Source: an uncultured Campylobacter sp. (lineage in GTDB: Bacteria; Campylobacterota; Campylobacteria; Campylobacterales; Campylobacteraceae). From it: a stretch of 5,511 nucleotides of DNA. The notes under the pieces are model-generated. The model made no database searches, was not told where the DNA came from, and saw only the letters and a program-made list of their open reading frames with translations. The stretch lies in assembly GCA_938036585.1 (NCBI GenBank), contig CALHQN010000075.1, positions 1 through 5,511 on the forward strand. Direction: 5' to 3'. The translations under genes and the position numbers were made by a program. Of this stretch, positions 1-5,478 are shown in pieces (the first letter of the stretch is position 1; every line of letters begins with the position of its first letter).

Positions 1-139
1 AAGCGAATTTAGCTCCGCCTTTTAATATACCACCACTTGGTCCTTGTATTTTATAGTAAACAAATCCAACTACCAAAGTAGCGACTAAAGTTCCCCAAAA
101 TTGATCATTAGCGACAAAAATTTCCCAAATTTTTTCCAT
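1..139 (-). CDS. Small membrane protein, N-terminal part (runs off the window)
   Basis: The first 46 codons of a minus-strand gene are visible; the stop lies outside the window. The start is ATG at 137-139, supported by a strong GGAGG at 147-151 with a 7-base spacer. The protein begins MEKIWEIFVANDQFWG. It then has one hydrophobic segment at about residues 17-29 (TLVATLVVGFVYY) and continues into a Gly/Pro/Lys-rich stretch (IQGPSGGILKGG). This is the shape of a small single-pass inner-membrane protein, but I recognise no family. It follows the 201-983 gene on the same strand with a 61-base gap holding no clear terminator, so the two may be co-transcribed. Coding is supported by the ribosome site, the lack of stops and the plausible membrane topology. 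The function is unknown. Confidence 0.7.
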   Translation of the reverse strand, partial: MEKIWEIFVANDQFWGTLVATLVVGFVYYKIQGPSGGILKGGAKFA

Positions 140-146
140 AATTATA

Positions 147-151
147 CCTCC
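147..151 (-). promoter_or_regulatory. Shine-Dalgarno site for the 1-139 gene
   Basis: GGAGG on the minus strand, 7 bases before the ATG at 137-139. It is the best ribosome site on the left side of the window and fixes the start of this otherwise anonymous gene. Confidence 0.75.
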
Positions 152-200
152 GAAAAGATTAATAAATTTAACTTCTGTTTTGATAGAATATTAATAGTTT

Positions 201-983
201 TTAAACTACCATAAGCACCGATATAAATAAGTTGCTACGAATATCCTGCCTATAGCCACAATATATCATAAAAATAAGTAGGTGTAAATTAAAAGTATAA
301 GTAAAATTTAAAAAATGAAAACATATAAAAAAAGAGGGATTATTAATATCTATATTTAGATCTTGTAGATCTATCTTATACTTATAAACTCCATAATTTA
401 TTATTGCTTTATTCATGTCGCTTTCGCTAGCAAAATATAGATTGTATCTTAGATCCCCGTTTTCTAAAATCAAACTTTCCTTATCTTCCCAAGGATATAC
501 GACTTCGGTTTTAAAAATTTCTTTATCTATATAGGTCTCGGCATCTTGTATCGCCTTGCCGTTTCTACAAATTTTTGAGCCCAAATCCATAAGATAATCT
601 AAATTTAATCTTTTATCTATCTTGTAAAATTCGCATTTATCATCGGGGCGCTCGTTTCCATGACATTTACTATGGATGCGTGTTAAATAATCTTTTAATT
701 CTAGATCTTCAATATCTTCTTCGATGTGAAGATTTTTATATTTCATTCGGATATCATCTATTTTTTTAGCGATTTTTTCTTTAGAAAAGTTTTCGCTTTC
801 ATGCATCTTTTTAAGCATACACTTTAACGCCCTATCTTTAAGCTGTATATCTGTAAGATTGCCATCTAGATCGCATACCCATTTATATGGATCGGTTTCT
901 TCTTTTTCGACCAAATAAAATATTATGCCGGAAGCGCATATTATTATGATGAAGGCTAAGCACAGATAATATCTCGTTTTCAA
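201..983 (-). CDS. Membrane-anchored protein of unknown function, TTG start
   Basis: This encodes 260 residues. The start is TTG at 981-983: an in-frame TGA lies at 987-989, AGGAG (990-994) sits 6 bases upstream, and the next in-frame Met is only residue 56. Residues 5-25 form an uncleaved-looking membrane anchor (LCLAFIIIICASG), so the rest is probably periplasmic. The exported part is Lys/Glu/Asp-rich and mostly helical, with cysteines at 37, 55, 107, 117 and 139. The pair CHGNERPDDKC (107-117) could form a disulfide. I know no family with this pattern; the spaced cysteines loosely recall small secreted inhibitor-type (LprI-like) proteins, but this is only a resemblance. Residues 217-240 are abruptly hydrophobic after an A7 tract (plus-strand 327-333), so the tail may be a frameshift product or a second membrane segment. 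Upstream, TAAAAT at 1038-1043 (minus) is a possible but weak -10. The gene is AT-rich compared with its PepSY neighbour. Confidence 0.8.
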   Translation of the reverse strand: MKTRYYLCLAFIIIICASGIIFYLVEKEETDPYKWVCDLDGNLTDIQLKDRALKCMLKKMHESENFSKEKIAKKIDDIRMKYKNLHIEEDIEDLELKDYLTRIHSKCHGNERPDDKCEFYKIDKRLNLDYLMDLGSKICRNGKAIQDAETYIDKEIFKTEVVYPWEDKESLILENGDLRYNLYFASESDMNKAIINYGVYKYKIDLQDLNIDINNPSFFICFHFLNFTYTFNLHLLIFMIYCGYRQDIRSNLFISVLMVV

Positions 984-989
984 ATTTCA

Positions 990-994
990 CTCCT
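990..994 (-). promoter_or_regulatory. Shine-Dalgarno site that decides the TTG start
   Basis: AGGAG on the minus strand, 6 bases before TTG at 981-983. An in-frame stop lies between it and any upstream start, so this site and the TTG are the only consistent initiation choice. Confidence 0.75.
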
Positions 995-1124
995 AAAATT
1001 TTCCGCAATATACCTCACATAGACTTAATCCGCGATAATTTTAGTATGCCTCAAATATAGTTAAATCAGGGCTTTTCTTGATCCGCTTCGGCAAATTTCA
1101 TCTCAATGCTTTGTAGGTATTAGG

Positions 1125-1160
1125 CTCTCTTGTGTGCTCGTCGCACCTCTTGCCGAGAGG
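1125..1160 (-). other. Hairpin-forming sequence downstream of the PepSY gene
   Basis: Two small inverted repeats lie just after the PepSY stop: CCTCT/AGAGG (1146-1150 with 1156-1160, loop of 5) and GTGC/GCAC (1134-1137 with 1143-1146, loop of 5). An alternative outer pairing joins CTCTC (1125-1129) to GAGAG (1155-1159). No run of T follows on the minus strand, so this is not a textbook intrinsic terminator. It could protect or end the PepSY transcript, or be chance in a GC-rich patch. The rest of 984-1167 shows nothing coding. Confidence 0.25.
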
Positions 1161-1167
1161 GTAAAAT

Positions 1168-2328
1168 TTAGCTAGACTTTTTCGACTTAAACGCCCTTTT
1201 TACCGTCATATAAAAGCCACTAAAGATAAAAAGCGCCATACAAAGCGAAACGAGCGACCATAAAATTTTACCCGCTAGCCCGAAAAAATAGCCCGTGTGA
1301 AGCTGATAGTTCGCGTCTTTAAACTCGCCCACGGTGATACCGTCCGTCTGCTTCTGCTGCGCGACCTTTCCCTCCTTTAGCTTCACGCTCGCGCCTCTCG
1401 GACGAGCGGTAGCGGGCGCATCCGGCTCATAATACCTGACGCCGATCTTATCTCCGGCTGCGAGCATTAAGGTAAATTCTTTATACTCTATACCGCTTGA
1501 TCTGAATATCTCATAAGCCCTCTGCGCGTCGCTAAATTTATATGTAGCGGGCTTTTTGCCCTCCTCTTTAGCAGGTGCGGCGGCGTGATCTTTAGAAGCG
1601 GCGGCTTTAGACGCGCTAGCTTGCGGTAAATTTTGAGAGCTAACGAAAAGCTTCATCACCGCATCGTTATACCAGCCGTACGACCAATTAAGCCCAGTCA
1701 AACAGATGAGAAGGTAAACTACCGCGCTTAGAGTACCCAGGCTCGTGTGTAGATTGTAAAAAAGAGCGTATTTTTTGAGTTTAAAATTTGGCTTTATCGC
1801 CTCGATAAATTTACGCCTAAGCCTTGGGAAATGCAGCCATACGCCGCTTATTACGAGCAGTATCATCGCCACGGCGCTCGCGCCTACGATCTGTTTGCCG
1901 ATCTCGGCTGCGGTTTTGTTGCCGCTTAACGCTAGGCCCAAATTTCGATGCAACGCCATCACCGTTAGCACAAAGCCCGTGCCGCGATCCTTGCCAATGA
2001 TCTGCGCGGTGTACGGATCGACCAGATATGCATCATTTCTGTTTGCGTAAACGACGAAGGCTTCGTCATCGCTTTTCGGCACGACGAGCCTTACGGGCTG
2101 TTTAACGCCCGTTTGCTCGCTGAAACTTTGTAAAATTTTCTCCACGCTTTGCATTTCACCCGTTTTTTCGACCTTTTTAGAGCCCGCGTTTATTAGCGCC
2201 TCCAGCTCGTGCTGATACGATAAAATCGCGCCCGTAACGCCTATGATAAACAGCGGGATAGAAAAAACGATTGACAAAATCAGATGGATGTTAAACAAAA
2301 TTTTGTTTTGCCTCAAAAGCGAGCTCAT
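1168..2328 (-). CDS. PepSY-associated transmembrane protein (PiuB/FoxB-like superfamily)
   Basis: Complete 386-residue protein. ATG at 2326-2328 follows AAGGA (2335-2339) by 6 bases. Four membrane segments are clear: about 13-37, 146-166, 193-217 and 347-375. A first PepSY-like periplasmic region spans about 50-115 (LVDPYTAQIIG at 102-112), and a second soluble region about 220-340 starts with an Ala/Lys-rich linker (237-261). Histidines sit where the family keeps them, at or near the membrane: H15, H40, H127 (ALHRNLG), H166 (WLHFPR), H194 (LHTSLG) and H344 (LHTGYFFG). Family members are inner-membrane proteins often encoded beside TonB-dependent receptors. Some act as heme-containing ferric-siderophore reductases, the histidines holding heme. 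That role is a family inference here; no receptor gene is in the window. The C-terminus is short and Lys/Ser-rich. The gene is visibly GC-richer than both flanking accessory genes, and its own promoter is readable upstream. Confidence 0.92.
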   Translation of the reverse strand: MSSLLRQNKILFNIHLILSIVFSIPLFIIGVTGAILSYQHELEALINAGSKKVEKTGEMQSVEKILQSFSEQTGVKQPVRLVVPKSDDEAFVVYANRNDAYLVDPYTAQIIGKDRGTGFVLTVMALHRNLGLALSGNKTAAEIGKQIVGASAVAMILLVISGVWLHFPRLRRKFIEAIKPNFKLKKYALFYNLHTSLGTLSAVVYLLICLTGLNWSYGWYNDAVMKLFVSSQNLPQASASKAAASKDHAAAPAKEEGKKPATYKFSDAQRAYEIFRSSGIEYKEFTLMLAAGDKIGVRYYEPDAPATARPRGASVKLKEGKVAQQKQTDGITVGEFKDANYQLHTGYFFGLAGKILWSLVSLCMALFIFSGFYMTVKRAFKSKKSS

Positions 2329-2334
2329 TGCAGA

Positions 2335-2339
2335 TCCTT
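2335..2339 (-). promoter_or_regulatory. Shine-Dalgarno site for the PepSY gene
   Basis: AAGGA on the minus strand, 6 bases before the ATG at 2326-2328, confirming this start. Confidence 0.7.
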
Positions 2340-2358
2340 GTAAATTTTGATTGAGAGT

Positions 2359-2373
2359 CGCAATTATATTGCG
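2359..2373. promoter_or_regulatory. Inverted repeat over the PepSY -10 box (possible operator)
   Basis: CGCAAT-TAT-ATTGCG is a perfect 6-bp inverted repeat with a 3-base centre, and it covers the whole -10 hexamer of the PepSY promoter. A dimeric repressor bound here would block RNA polymerase. It does not resemble a classical Fur box (GATAAT repeats), although the gene family suggests iron control. The binding protein is unknown. Confidence 0.4.
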
Positions 2374-2392
2374 CGATTTTAAATATTTTCAA
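2363..2392 (-). promoter_or_regulatory. Sigma-70-type promoter of the PepSY gene
   Basis: On the minus strand TTGAAA (2387-2392) is separated by 18 bases from a perfect TATAAT (2363-2368). Transcription would begin near 2356, giving a leader of under 30 bases that carries the AAGGA ribosome site. A good -35 is unusual in Campylobacter-type genomes, so the match is notable. The -10 lies inside a perfect inverted repeat, which suggests repressor control. Confidence 0.6.
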
Positions 2393-2442
2393 AGCGAGTA
2401 GTTATTATTTAATTTTAAGTAGCAAATTTTAGGGAAAGCGCG

Positions 2443-2573
2443 GTGCGGCACAAAAACGGCGAGATCGCAGAGCGCCCAGGCACTTATCGCAGCGTCATAA
2501 ACCGCGCGTTGCAGGATCTCAAAACCAAAATTTAATCCGACTTTCGCGCGGCAAAATAACGCTGGCGAGGTAA
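2443..2573 (+). pseudogene. Decayed Crp/Fnr-family regulator, helix-turn-helix end
   Basis: Read from 2443, the plus strand gives NGEIAERPGTYRSVINRAL followed by QDLKTK, then a stop at 2533-2535. The pattern G-E-I-A-x-x-x-G-T-x-R-S-V-I-N-R-A-L is that of the Crp/Fnr DNA-binding helix-turn-helix (compare the GDIGNYLGLTVETISRLL region of E. coli FNR). Shifting frame in the A4 run at 2527-2530 (one A added) continues it as NLIRLSRGKITLAR to the TAA at 2571-2573. That is just what follows the helix in this family: a hydrophobic step, then G-K-I-T. The cyclic-nucleotide-like sensor domain that should precede it is missing: an in-frame TAA lies at 2416-2418 and the upstream DNA is AT-rich. The segment is GC-rich like the PepSY gene. 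I infer an old regulator gene, deleted at its 5' part and then frameshifted. The match is short and made by eye. Confidence 0.55.
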
Positions 2574-2637
2574 AATTCTAAGCGCGCCCGTCTGCGTAAG
2601 ACTAGTCCGTATTTATTTTAAATGAAACATTGGTTTT

Positions 2638-2650
2638 GACTTAAGAAGTC
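2638..2650. repeat. Short inverted repeat upstream of the propeller-gene promoter
   Basis: GACTT-AAG-AAGTC is a perfect 5-bp inverted repeat with a 3-base centre, some 45 bases before the -10 box at 2695-2700. Its position would suit an activator or repressor site, but a repeat this short can arise by chance. Confidence 0.25.
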
Positions 2651-2691
2651 CGAAATCACAATATCGAAATAGTAGTTTTTGACCCATTTTT

Positions 2692-2700
2692 TGATATAAT
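2692..2700 (+). promoter_or_regulatory. Extended -10 promoter for the propeller gene
   Basis: TGATATAAT is a TGn extended -10 with a perfect TATAAT at 2695-2700. It is preceded by T-rich stretches (2676-2680 and 2687-2692) as is usual for Campylobacter housekeeping promoters, and there is no convincing -35 at the normal distance. Transcription would start near 2707, leaving a leader of about 95 bases before the ATG at 2803. Confidence 0.6.
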
Positions 2701-2720
2701 CGGCATCTAAATTTTAACGA

Positions 2721-2756
2721 AAAGCGGCTGCCTTGAACGGGTAAAGACGCCGCTTT
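2721..2756 (+). other. Stem-loop in the 5' leader of the propeller gene
   Basis: AAAGCGGC (2721-2728) pairs perfectly with GCCGCTTT (2749-2756) around a 20-base loop in which CC (2731-2732) and GG (2739-2740) could pair further. It lies between the predicted transcription start and the ribosome site. No T run follows on the plus strand, so it is not a plain terminator. On the minus strand the stem is followed by only four T, and no minus-strand gene ends here. It matches no riboswitch class I know. Possible roles are mRNA stabilisation or a regulatory leader. Confidence 0.4.
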
Positions 2757-2793
2757 AGTATAAATTTGAAAGATAAAATCGGGGACTTATAAA

Positions 2794-2797
2794 GGAG
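2794..2797 (+). promoter_or_regulatory. Shine-Dalgarno site for the propeller gene
   Basis: GGAG within AAAGGAG, 5 bases before the ATG at 2803-2805; it fixes the start of the long gene. Confidence 0.75.
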
Positions 2798-2802
2798 TTT
2801 AG

Positions 2803-5058
2803 ATGATAGATCCTAACGCAAAGAGAAAACGACAATTTACGATATGCTTTGCTATTTTAATGGTTATTCTGCCGCTTACTTTTTTGTGCATGAAATATAT
2901 CGATAAAGAGCCCGACGATTTAAAGCAGAACTCGCCTATCGATCAGCCAGGGATGCAGAAAAAAGTGACGAGCAAAGAAAATTTTCAAATTCCGCAAAAT
3001 AGCGATAAATTTATCGGCAAGAACGACGCAGCGATTGAAAAAGATATCGCAAGCAACTCCGTTCAAATTCCGCCTATCGATAAAGCATCCGAAAATTCAG
3101 AACAAAGCCCAGCTATCGATCAGCACGCGATACCGAAAAAAGAGGCAAGTAAAGAAAAGGTTGAAATTCCACAAAATAGCGGTAAATTTAGTAGCAAGAA
3201 AAGTAATAAATTTACGGGCAAAAAAGACGTAACAATATATAAAAAAGATATCATAAATAACTCCGTTCAAATTCCGTTTGAAGTGCGCGATATGATGGTA
3301 TCTCAGAGCAAAAAGAGGCTATATACTCTCGGACACGACAGAGACGGTATAAGCGTGATAGATATATCAAATTTAAACCATATAAAGCTGCTTGGGCTTT
3401 TTTATTTCCCGGAGGCTAGATATAACGTAGAAAATATCCAAGCGGCCGAGTCAAACGACGGAGAAAGCCTATATGTTGCAAGCCCGAATTTAGGGATTTT
3501 GCGCCTTGACGTTAGAGACCCTAAAAATATAAAAATCGCGACTAAATTTCAAGCCAAAGGTTTCTCTAGAATAAAGCTAAGCGAAAATAACCAACTAGCC
3601 TACGTAAAAGCCAAAAACGGTATGGTTATTTTAGATATTTCGTCGGATAATATAAAAATGTTAGGCGAGTTTATAGGTGTAGAGACTTTTAAGCCGATAG
3701 AAAAAGGCGATATCGCCATATATTCGGACAAATACGTTTTTATGTCGGATTTTACGGGTCTTCATGTACTTGACGTTAGCGATCCGAAAAACATAAAAGA
3801 GGTTTATAAACGAGATAATTTCGGAGTCATTATAAATTTACAAATTTCTGCCGATAAAAAATATCTATACGCAAACGAACTTCATACTTTTAATGTTTAC
3901 GGCATCAAAAACATAGACGATATCGAGCATCTGAATAACTATATCGTTAGTAATAGAATTTATACTTTTGATATCGGCGGGGATGACGAAATAATATATT
4001 TGTCTAGAAGCAAAGACGGCTCGGACGATACGGCTTTGCCGAGCATAGACATCTTAGATATTTCCGGCGGATTTGAGCCTACCTGCCTAAAAAGCTATTA
4101 TATGCCGGAGGCTGATGATGTAAATTCGGCGCTACCTTTAGACGAACGCCGCATGATTATATCTTTGGTGTCCGATTTTAAAGGTTTTATAAGCGTTATA
4201 AAAAATAACGATGATACAAATACTTTAACAGAAGAACCCATAAAAAATGAGATAGGAAACAAAGAGCTGGAAGATTCGAGTAAAAATATAGACAAATCAA
4301 AGCCTGTTTGGGATCTGCCTTTTTCTCAAAACGGCTTTTCGTCTATCAATATGGCCGTATCTACCGACGACGGATATATATTGGCCGGAGAATACGAAAG
4401 CGGTAGAAGTCCCGATCTTTTTATGAAGGTTGATAAGAACGGGCGCGAAATTTGGAGAAAAATAATCGATAAAAGCTTCATCGGAAGAGGAAATTTAATA
4501 GCAGCTCAGATGCAAAGCTACTACGTATTAGGAAACGAAGAGACGGCTTACGTCGTAGATAAAACGACATATAAAATCTCAAATACGCTTCCTCGCGCCC
4601 TAAAACAGATAGCTCCGACGGATAATGATGAATTTGCGGCGTGCGATTATGGAAATAATATATTTAGAATAGATAAAAACGCAAAAATAATCTGGGAAAA
4701 ACCGATCGACGTTTCCCATCTGCCAGATACTTTTTATAACAGTTACATTTATGATAGAACATCCCCGGATAAGCAACCGGAGGTAAAGAAAATTAAAGAA
4801 CCGAAAGACGGTCTTATAAAGATATTAAAAACGAGTGATGGAAATTTTATTCTGGTCGTAGAAGAGCTAGGAATTCTTAAATTTAACCCGGACGGAAACC
4901 TTATATTTGAAACCAAAATAGATATGCGCGGGTATTTTTTAAAAGATATGATCGAGAGCGACGACGGCTCGATTTTGATGTTATTTGAAACAAGCAATAC
5001 CGTTGATATTATAAAGCTAAATGGCCGAGGCGAGCTTATAAAAATCGACCGTTTATGA
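2803..5058 (+). CDS. Membrane-anchored LVIVD-repeat / double beta-propeller protein (C-terminus lost by frameshift)
   Basis: This encodes 751 residues from an ATG with a good ribosome site. Residues 11-31 form an N-terminal anchor after a basic start (KRKRQ), so the body is probably periplasmic. Residues 44-158 are a polar, Lys/Ser/Asn-rich stalk containing a duplicated unit. From about 160 to 466 there are LVIVD-type blades with the recurring core G-x-x-V/L-D-V/I-S-x-x-x-x-I-K: GISVIDIS (182-189), GILRLDVRDPKNIK (231-244), GMVILDIS (273-280), GLHVLDVSDPKNIK (319-332) and SIDILDIS (414-421). After a linker (about 467-500) comes a second, quinoprotein-like propeller with DDGYILAG (522-529), VDKNGREIW (543-551), IDKNAKIIW, FNPDGNLIF and a final NGRGELI. 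The frame then ends at TGA 5056-5058 in the middle of a blade, and the rest continues in another frame to 5422. Such propellers usually bind partners; no catalytic residues are recognisable. Function unknown. It is AT-rich, and no same-strand gene lies upstream in the window. Confidence 0.85.
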   Translation: MIDPNAKRKRQFTICFAILMVILPLTFLCMKYIDKEPDDLKQNSPIDQPGMQKKVTSKENFQIPQNSDKFIGKNDAAIEKDIASNSVQIPPIDKASENSEQSPAIDQHAIPKKEASKEKVEIPQNSGKFSSKKSNKFTGKKDVTIYKKDIINNSVQIPFEVRDMMVSQSKKRLYTLGHDRDGISVIDISNLNHIKLLGLFYFPEARYNVENIQAAESNDGESLYVASPNLGILRLDVRDPKNIKIATKFQAKGFSRIKLSENNQLAYVKAKNGMVILDISSDNIKMLGEFIGVETFKPIEKGDIAIYSDKYVFMSDFTGLHVLDVSDPKNIKEVYKRDNFGVIINLQISADKKYLYANELHTFNVYGIKNIDDIEHLNNYIVSNRIYTFDIGGDDEIIYLSRSKDGSDDTALPSIDILDISGGFEPTCLKSYYMPEADDVNSALPLDERRMIISLVSDFKGFISVIKNNDDTNTLTEEPIKNEIGNKELEDSSKNIDKSKPVWDLPFSQNGFSSINMAVSTDDGYILAGEYESGRSPDLFMKVDKNGREIWRKIIDKSFIGRGNLIAAQMQSYYVLGNEETAYVVDKTTYKISNTLPRALKQIAPTDNDEFAACDYGNNIFRIDKNAKIIWEKPIDVSHLPDTFYNSYIYDRTSPDKQPEVKKIKEPKDGLIKILKTSDGNFILVVEELGILKFNPDGNLIFETKIDMRGYFLKDMIESDDGSILMLFETSNTVDIIKLNGRGELIKIDRL
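2938..3276 (+). repeat. Tandem duplication in the stalk of the propeller protein
   Basis: Unit 1 (2938-3072, residues 46-90) and unit 2 (3115-3276, residues 105-158) both run from IDQ through KK, SKE, IPQNS, KF and G-K to NNSVQIP or SNSVQIP. They are also alike at the DNA level: the last 18 bases of each (3055-3072 and 3259-3276) are identical, 204 bases apart. Unit 2 has a nested 24-base duplication (KFSSKK and KFTGKK, residues 128-141). A third trace, CCTATCGAT, starts at residue 91. The units look like a recently duplicated spacer segment. Confidence 0.8.
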
Positions 5059-5422
5059 AAGCAAAGATTCATTTTATCTAGCCTCTATGGCTAAATATAA
5101 GGAAGATAAATATTTAATAGGAATTTTATCGAAAGATGATCGCCTGCTGCTTCTTGAAATAGACAGTGAAAACAACGTAACGGATCAAAAATATATAGAC
5201 AATCTCGGAAAATATGTAACCTTTCATAATCTATTAAATATACCGGATAGGGGCGTGTTAGTCGCGGGACGTAGAACATATACAAAAATAAGACCGCCTG
5301 AATATATAGGAGGCGAGCTAGTAAAACTCTCCGACTACCATATAGAAGAAGCCTATATGTTTATAGTAAATTTTCACCAAAAGCTAAGCGAGCAAAATTT
5401 TAGCGCCAAAGATAGAGAGTAA
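5042..5422 (+). pseudogene. Out-of-frame C-terminal part of the propeller protein (ATG-initiated stretch 5087-5422)
   Basis: This frame opens right after a stop at 5039-5041 and runs to TAA 5420-5422, overlapping the end of the upstream frame by 14 bases. An ATG at 5087 could start a 111-residue protein, but no Shine-Dalgarno precedes it. Codons upstream of that ATG already read as a propeller blade (STVYESKDSFYLASM). It continues with KYLIGILSKDDRLLLLEID, RGVLVAGRRT and MFIVNFHQK, the same D-x-x-L-V-A-G ... F-I-V-x-x-x-x-K blade pattern as in the upstream gene. Removing one A from the A5 run at 5040-5044 joins the two parts into GELIKSTVYES and one product of 872 residues. Moving between the frames needs a +1 step, so this is not a usual -1 slippery site. 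I favour a real or sequencing indel; a separately translated small protein is the weaker alternative. Confidence 0.7.
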
Positions 5423-5440
5423 AGCGCCAAATTTGCGCTT
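5422..5440 (+). terminator. Weak stem-loop between the propeller fragment and luxS
   Basis: AAGCGC (5422-5427) pairs with GCGCTT (5435-5440) around a 7-base loop, starting within the stop codon of the upstream frame. The bases after it are A-rich, not T-rich, so it would be a poor intrinsic terminator on the plus strand. It may stabilise or slow the transcript between the two genes. The rest of the 56-base gap is AT-rich with no confident promoter. Confidence 0.3.
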
Positions 5441-5465
5441 AAATTTAAAAAATAAAAATATGAAA

Positions 5466-5469
5466 AGGA
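5466..5469 (+). promoter_or_regulatory. Shine-Dalgarno site for the right-edge gene
   Basis: AGGA within AAAAGGAAG, 9 bases before the ATG at 5479-5481; it supports that ATG as a real start. Confidence 0.6.
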
Positions 5470-5478
5470 AGTGGAAAA

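Noticed and set aside
1775..2050. Plus-strand open frame of 91 codons inside the PepSY gene
   Set aside because: It lies wholly antisense to a well-recognised membrane protein, has no ribosome site and no recognisable product.
2461..2520. GAGATC ... GATCTC as a functional hairpin or small RNA
   Set aside because: Six complementary bases around a 48-base loop inside the regulator relic; coincidence is likely and no promoter or T run accompanies it.
2679..2684. TTGACC as a -35 for the promoter at 2695-2700
   Set aside because: Only 10 bases separate it from the TATAAT, far too close; the extended TGn -10 explains the promoter better.
3035..3232. Plus-strand open frame of 65 codons within the stalk region
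   Set aside because: A Lys-rich alternate reading of the repeat DNA of the propeller gene; the main frame contains the clear duplicated protein units.
4098..4295. Minus-strand open frame opposite the propeller gene
   Set aside because: Ser-rich composition typical of antisense of Asp/Glu/Lys codons, with no ribosome site.
5036..5050. Programmed -1 ribosomal frameshifting at the A5 run
   Set aside because: The downstream frame is +1 relative to the upstream one, and the sequence does not fit a X-XXY-YYZ slippery heptamer; an indel is simpler.
4749..5072. Minus-strand open frame of 107 codons opposite the propeller gene
   Set aside because: Ser/Ile/Phe-rich antisense shadow of coding DNA, with no start signal or recognisable motif.
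5091..5285. Minus-strand open frame opposite the C-terminal propeller fragment
   Set aside because: Antisense to blade-like coding sequence and without a ribosome site.
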